In this document: positions 5,375 to 5,429 of the stretch, in pieces
How the letters are laid out: each line of letters begins with the position of its first letter
Numbering within the stretch: position 1 is the stretch's first letter
Source of the DNA: Pseudomonadota bacterium
Lineage (GTDB): Bacteria > Desulfobacterota > Syntrophia > Syntrophales > JADFWA01
Reading direction: 5' to 3'
Length of the DNA stretch: 5,429 bases
NCBI GenBank assembly: GCA_030610915.1
Contig: JAUWQS010000141.1
Coordinates: 1-5,429 of the forward strand
Made by a program: the position numbers and the translations under genes
The notes under the pieces: generated by a model
Seen by the model: only the letters and a program-made list of their open reading frames with translations
Database searches by the model: none
What the model was told of the DNA's origin: nothing

Positions 5375-5429
5375 TTAAAATGCTCCTTCGGGGAAGTCCA
5401 CGGCAAATTTTGATTGCGCAGCAAACAGG
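5375..5429 (-). CDS. C-terminal end of an upstream gene, possibly the partner histidine kinase (partial)
   Basis: On the reverse strand the last 17 codons read LFAAQSKFAVDFPEGAF and stop with taa at 5377-5375, immediately followed by the regulator ATG. The zero-base junction, with the regulator's ribosome binding site inside this reading frame, fits translational coupling in an operon. The ending 'KFAVDFPEG' resembles the last beta strand of many histidine kinase ATPase domains (typically G-T-x-F-x-V-x-L-P), and NtrC-type regulators are often encoded next to their kinase. The evidence is short: all three reverse frames are open over these 55 bases, so both the gene and its identity are tentative. 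Confidence 0.4.
   Translation of the reverse strand, partial: LFAAQSKFAVDFPEGAF

Overview
The window carries a small bacterial signal-transduction locus set in repeat-rich intergenic DNA. Two forward genes, a CheW-type coupling protein (601-1116) and a membrane-bound methyl-accepting chemotaxis protein (MCP, 1271-3040), face a reverse-strand NtrC-type sigma-54-dependent response regulator (3977-5374). Directly upstream of the regulator, the last codons of another reverse-strand gene run off the right edge (5375-5429). That gene is plausibly the partner sensor kinase, but only 17 residues are visible.

Layout: 1-600 has no intact gene. It holds short palindromes, a long inverted repeat built of 'gttcacggtt/aactgtgaac' units, a second copy of the right half of that repeat, and between the copies what looks like the 3' remnant of a four-helix-bundle (S23-like) protein gene. 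cheW follows with a good ribosome binding site. The 154-bp cheW-mcp gap contains a perfect 16-bp-stem hairpin, which also puts two spurious upstream starts in frame with the MCP. The MCP has two membrane segments, a periplasmic domain, HAMP, and a complete cytoplasmic signalling hairpin. From 3041 to 3976 there is again no gene, but a succession of repeats: a C/G-rich palindrome, a ~235-bp segment bounded by 16-bp inverted repeats, short direct repeats, and an 18-bp inverted repeat.

Function: CheW links the MCP to a CheA kinase. No cheA, cheR, cheB or cheY is present here, so the pair either feeds a chemosensory array encoded elsewhere or is a split-off part of a larger cluster. The response regulator is convergent with the chemotaxis genes and is probably a separate two-component system that activates sigma-54 promoters. 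I saw no convincing sigma-54 promoter in the window.

Organism: a Gram-negative-like, moderate-GC bacterium with motility or a chemosensory system and many NtrC-type regulators. The intergenic repeat styles are ones I associate with Desulfobacterota (former Deltaproteobacteria), Nitrospirota or similar environmental genomes. This is a low-confidence impression. No wholly new system is evident; the most unusual content is the repeat mosaic and the gene remnant inside it.
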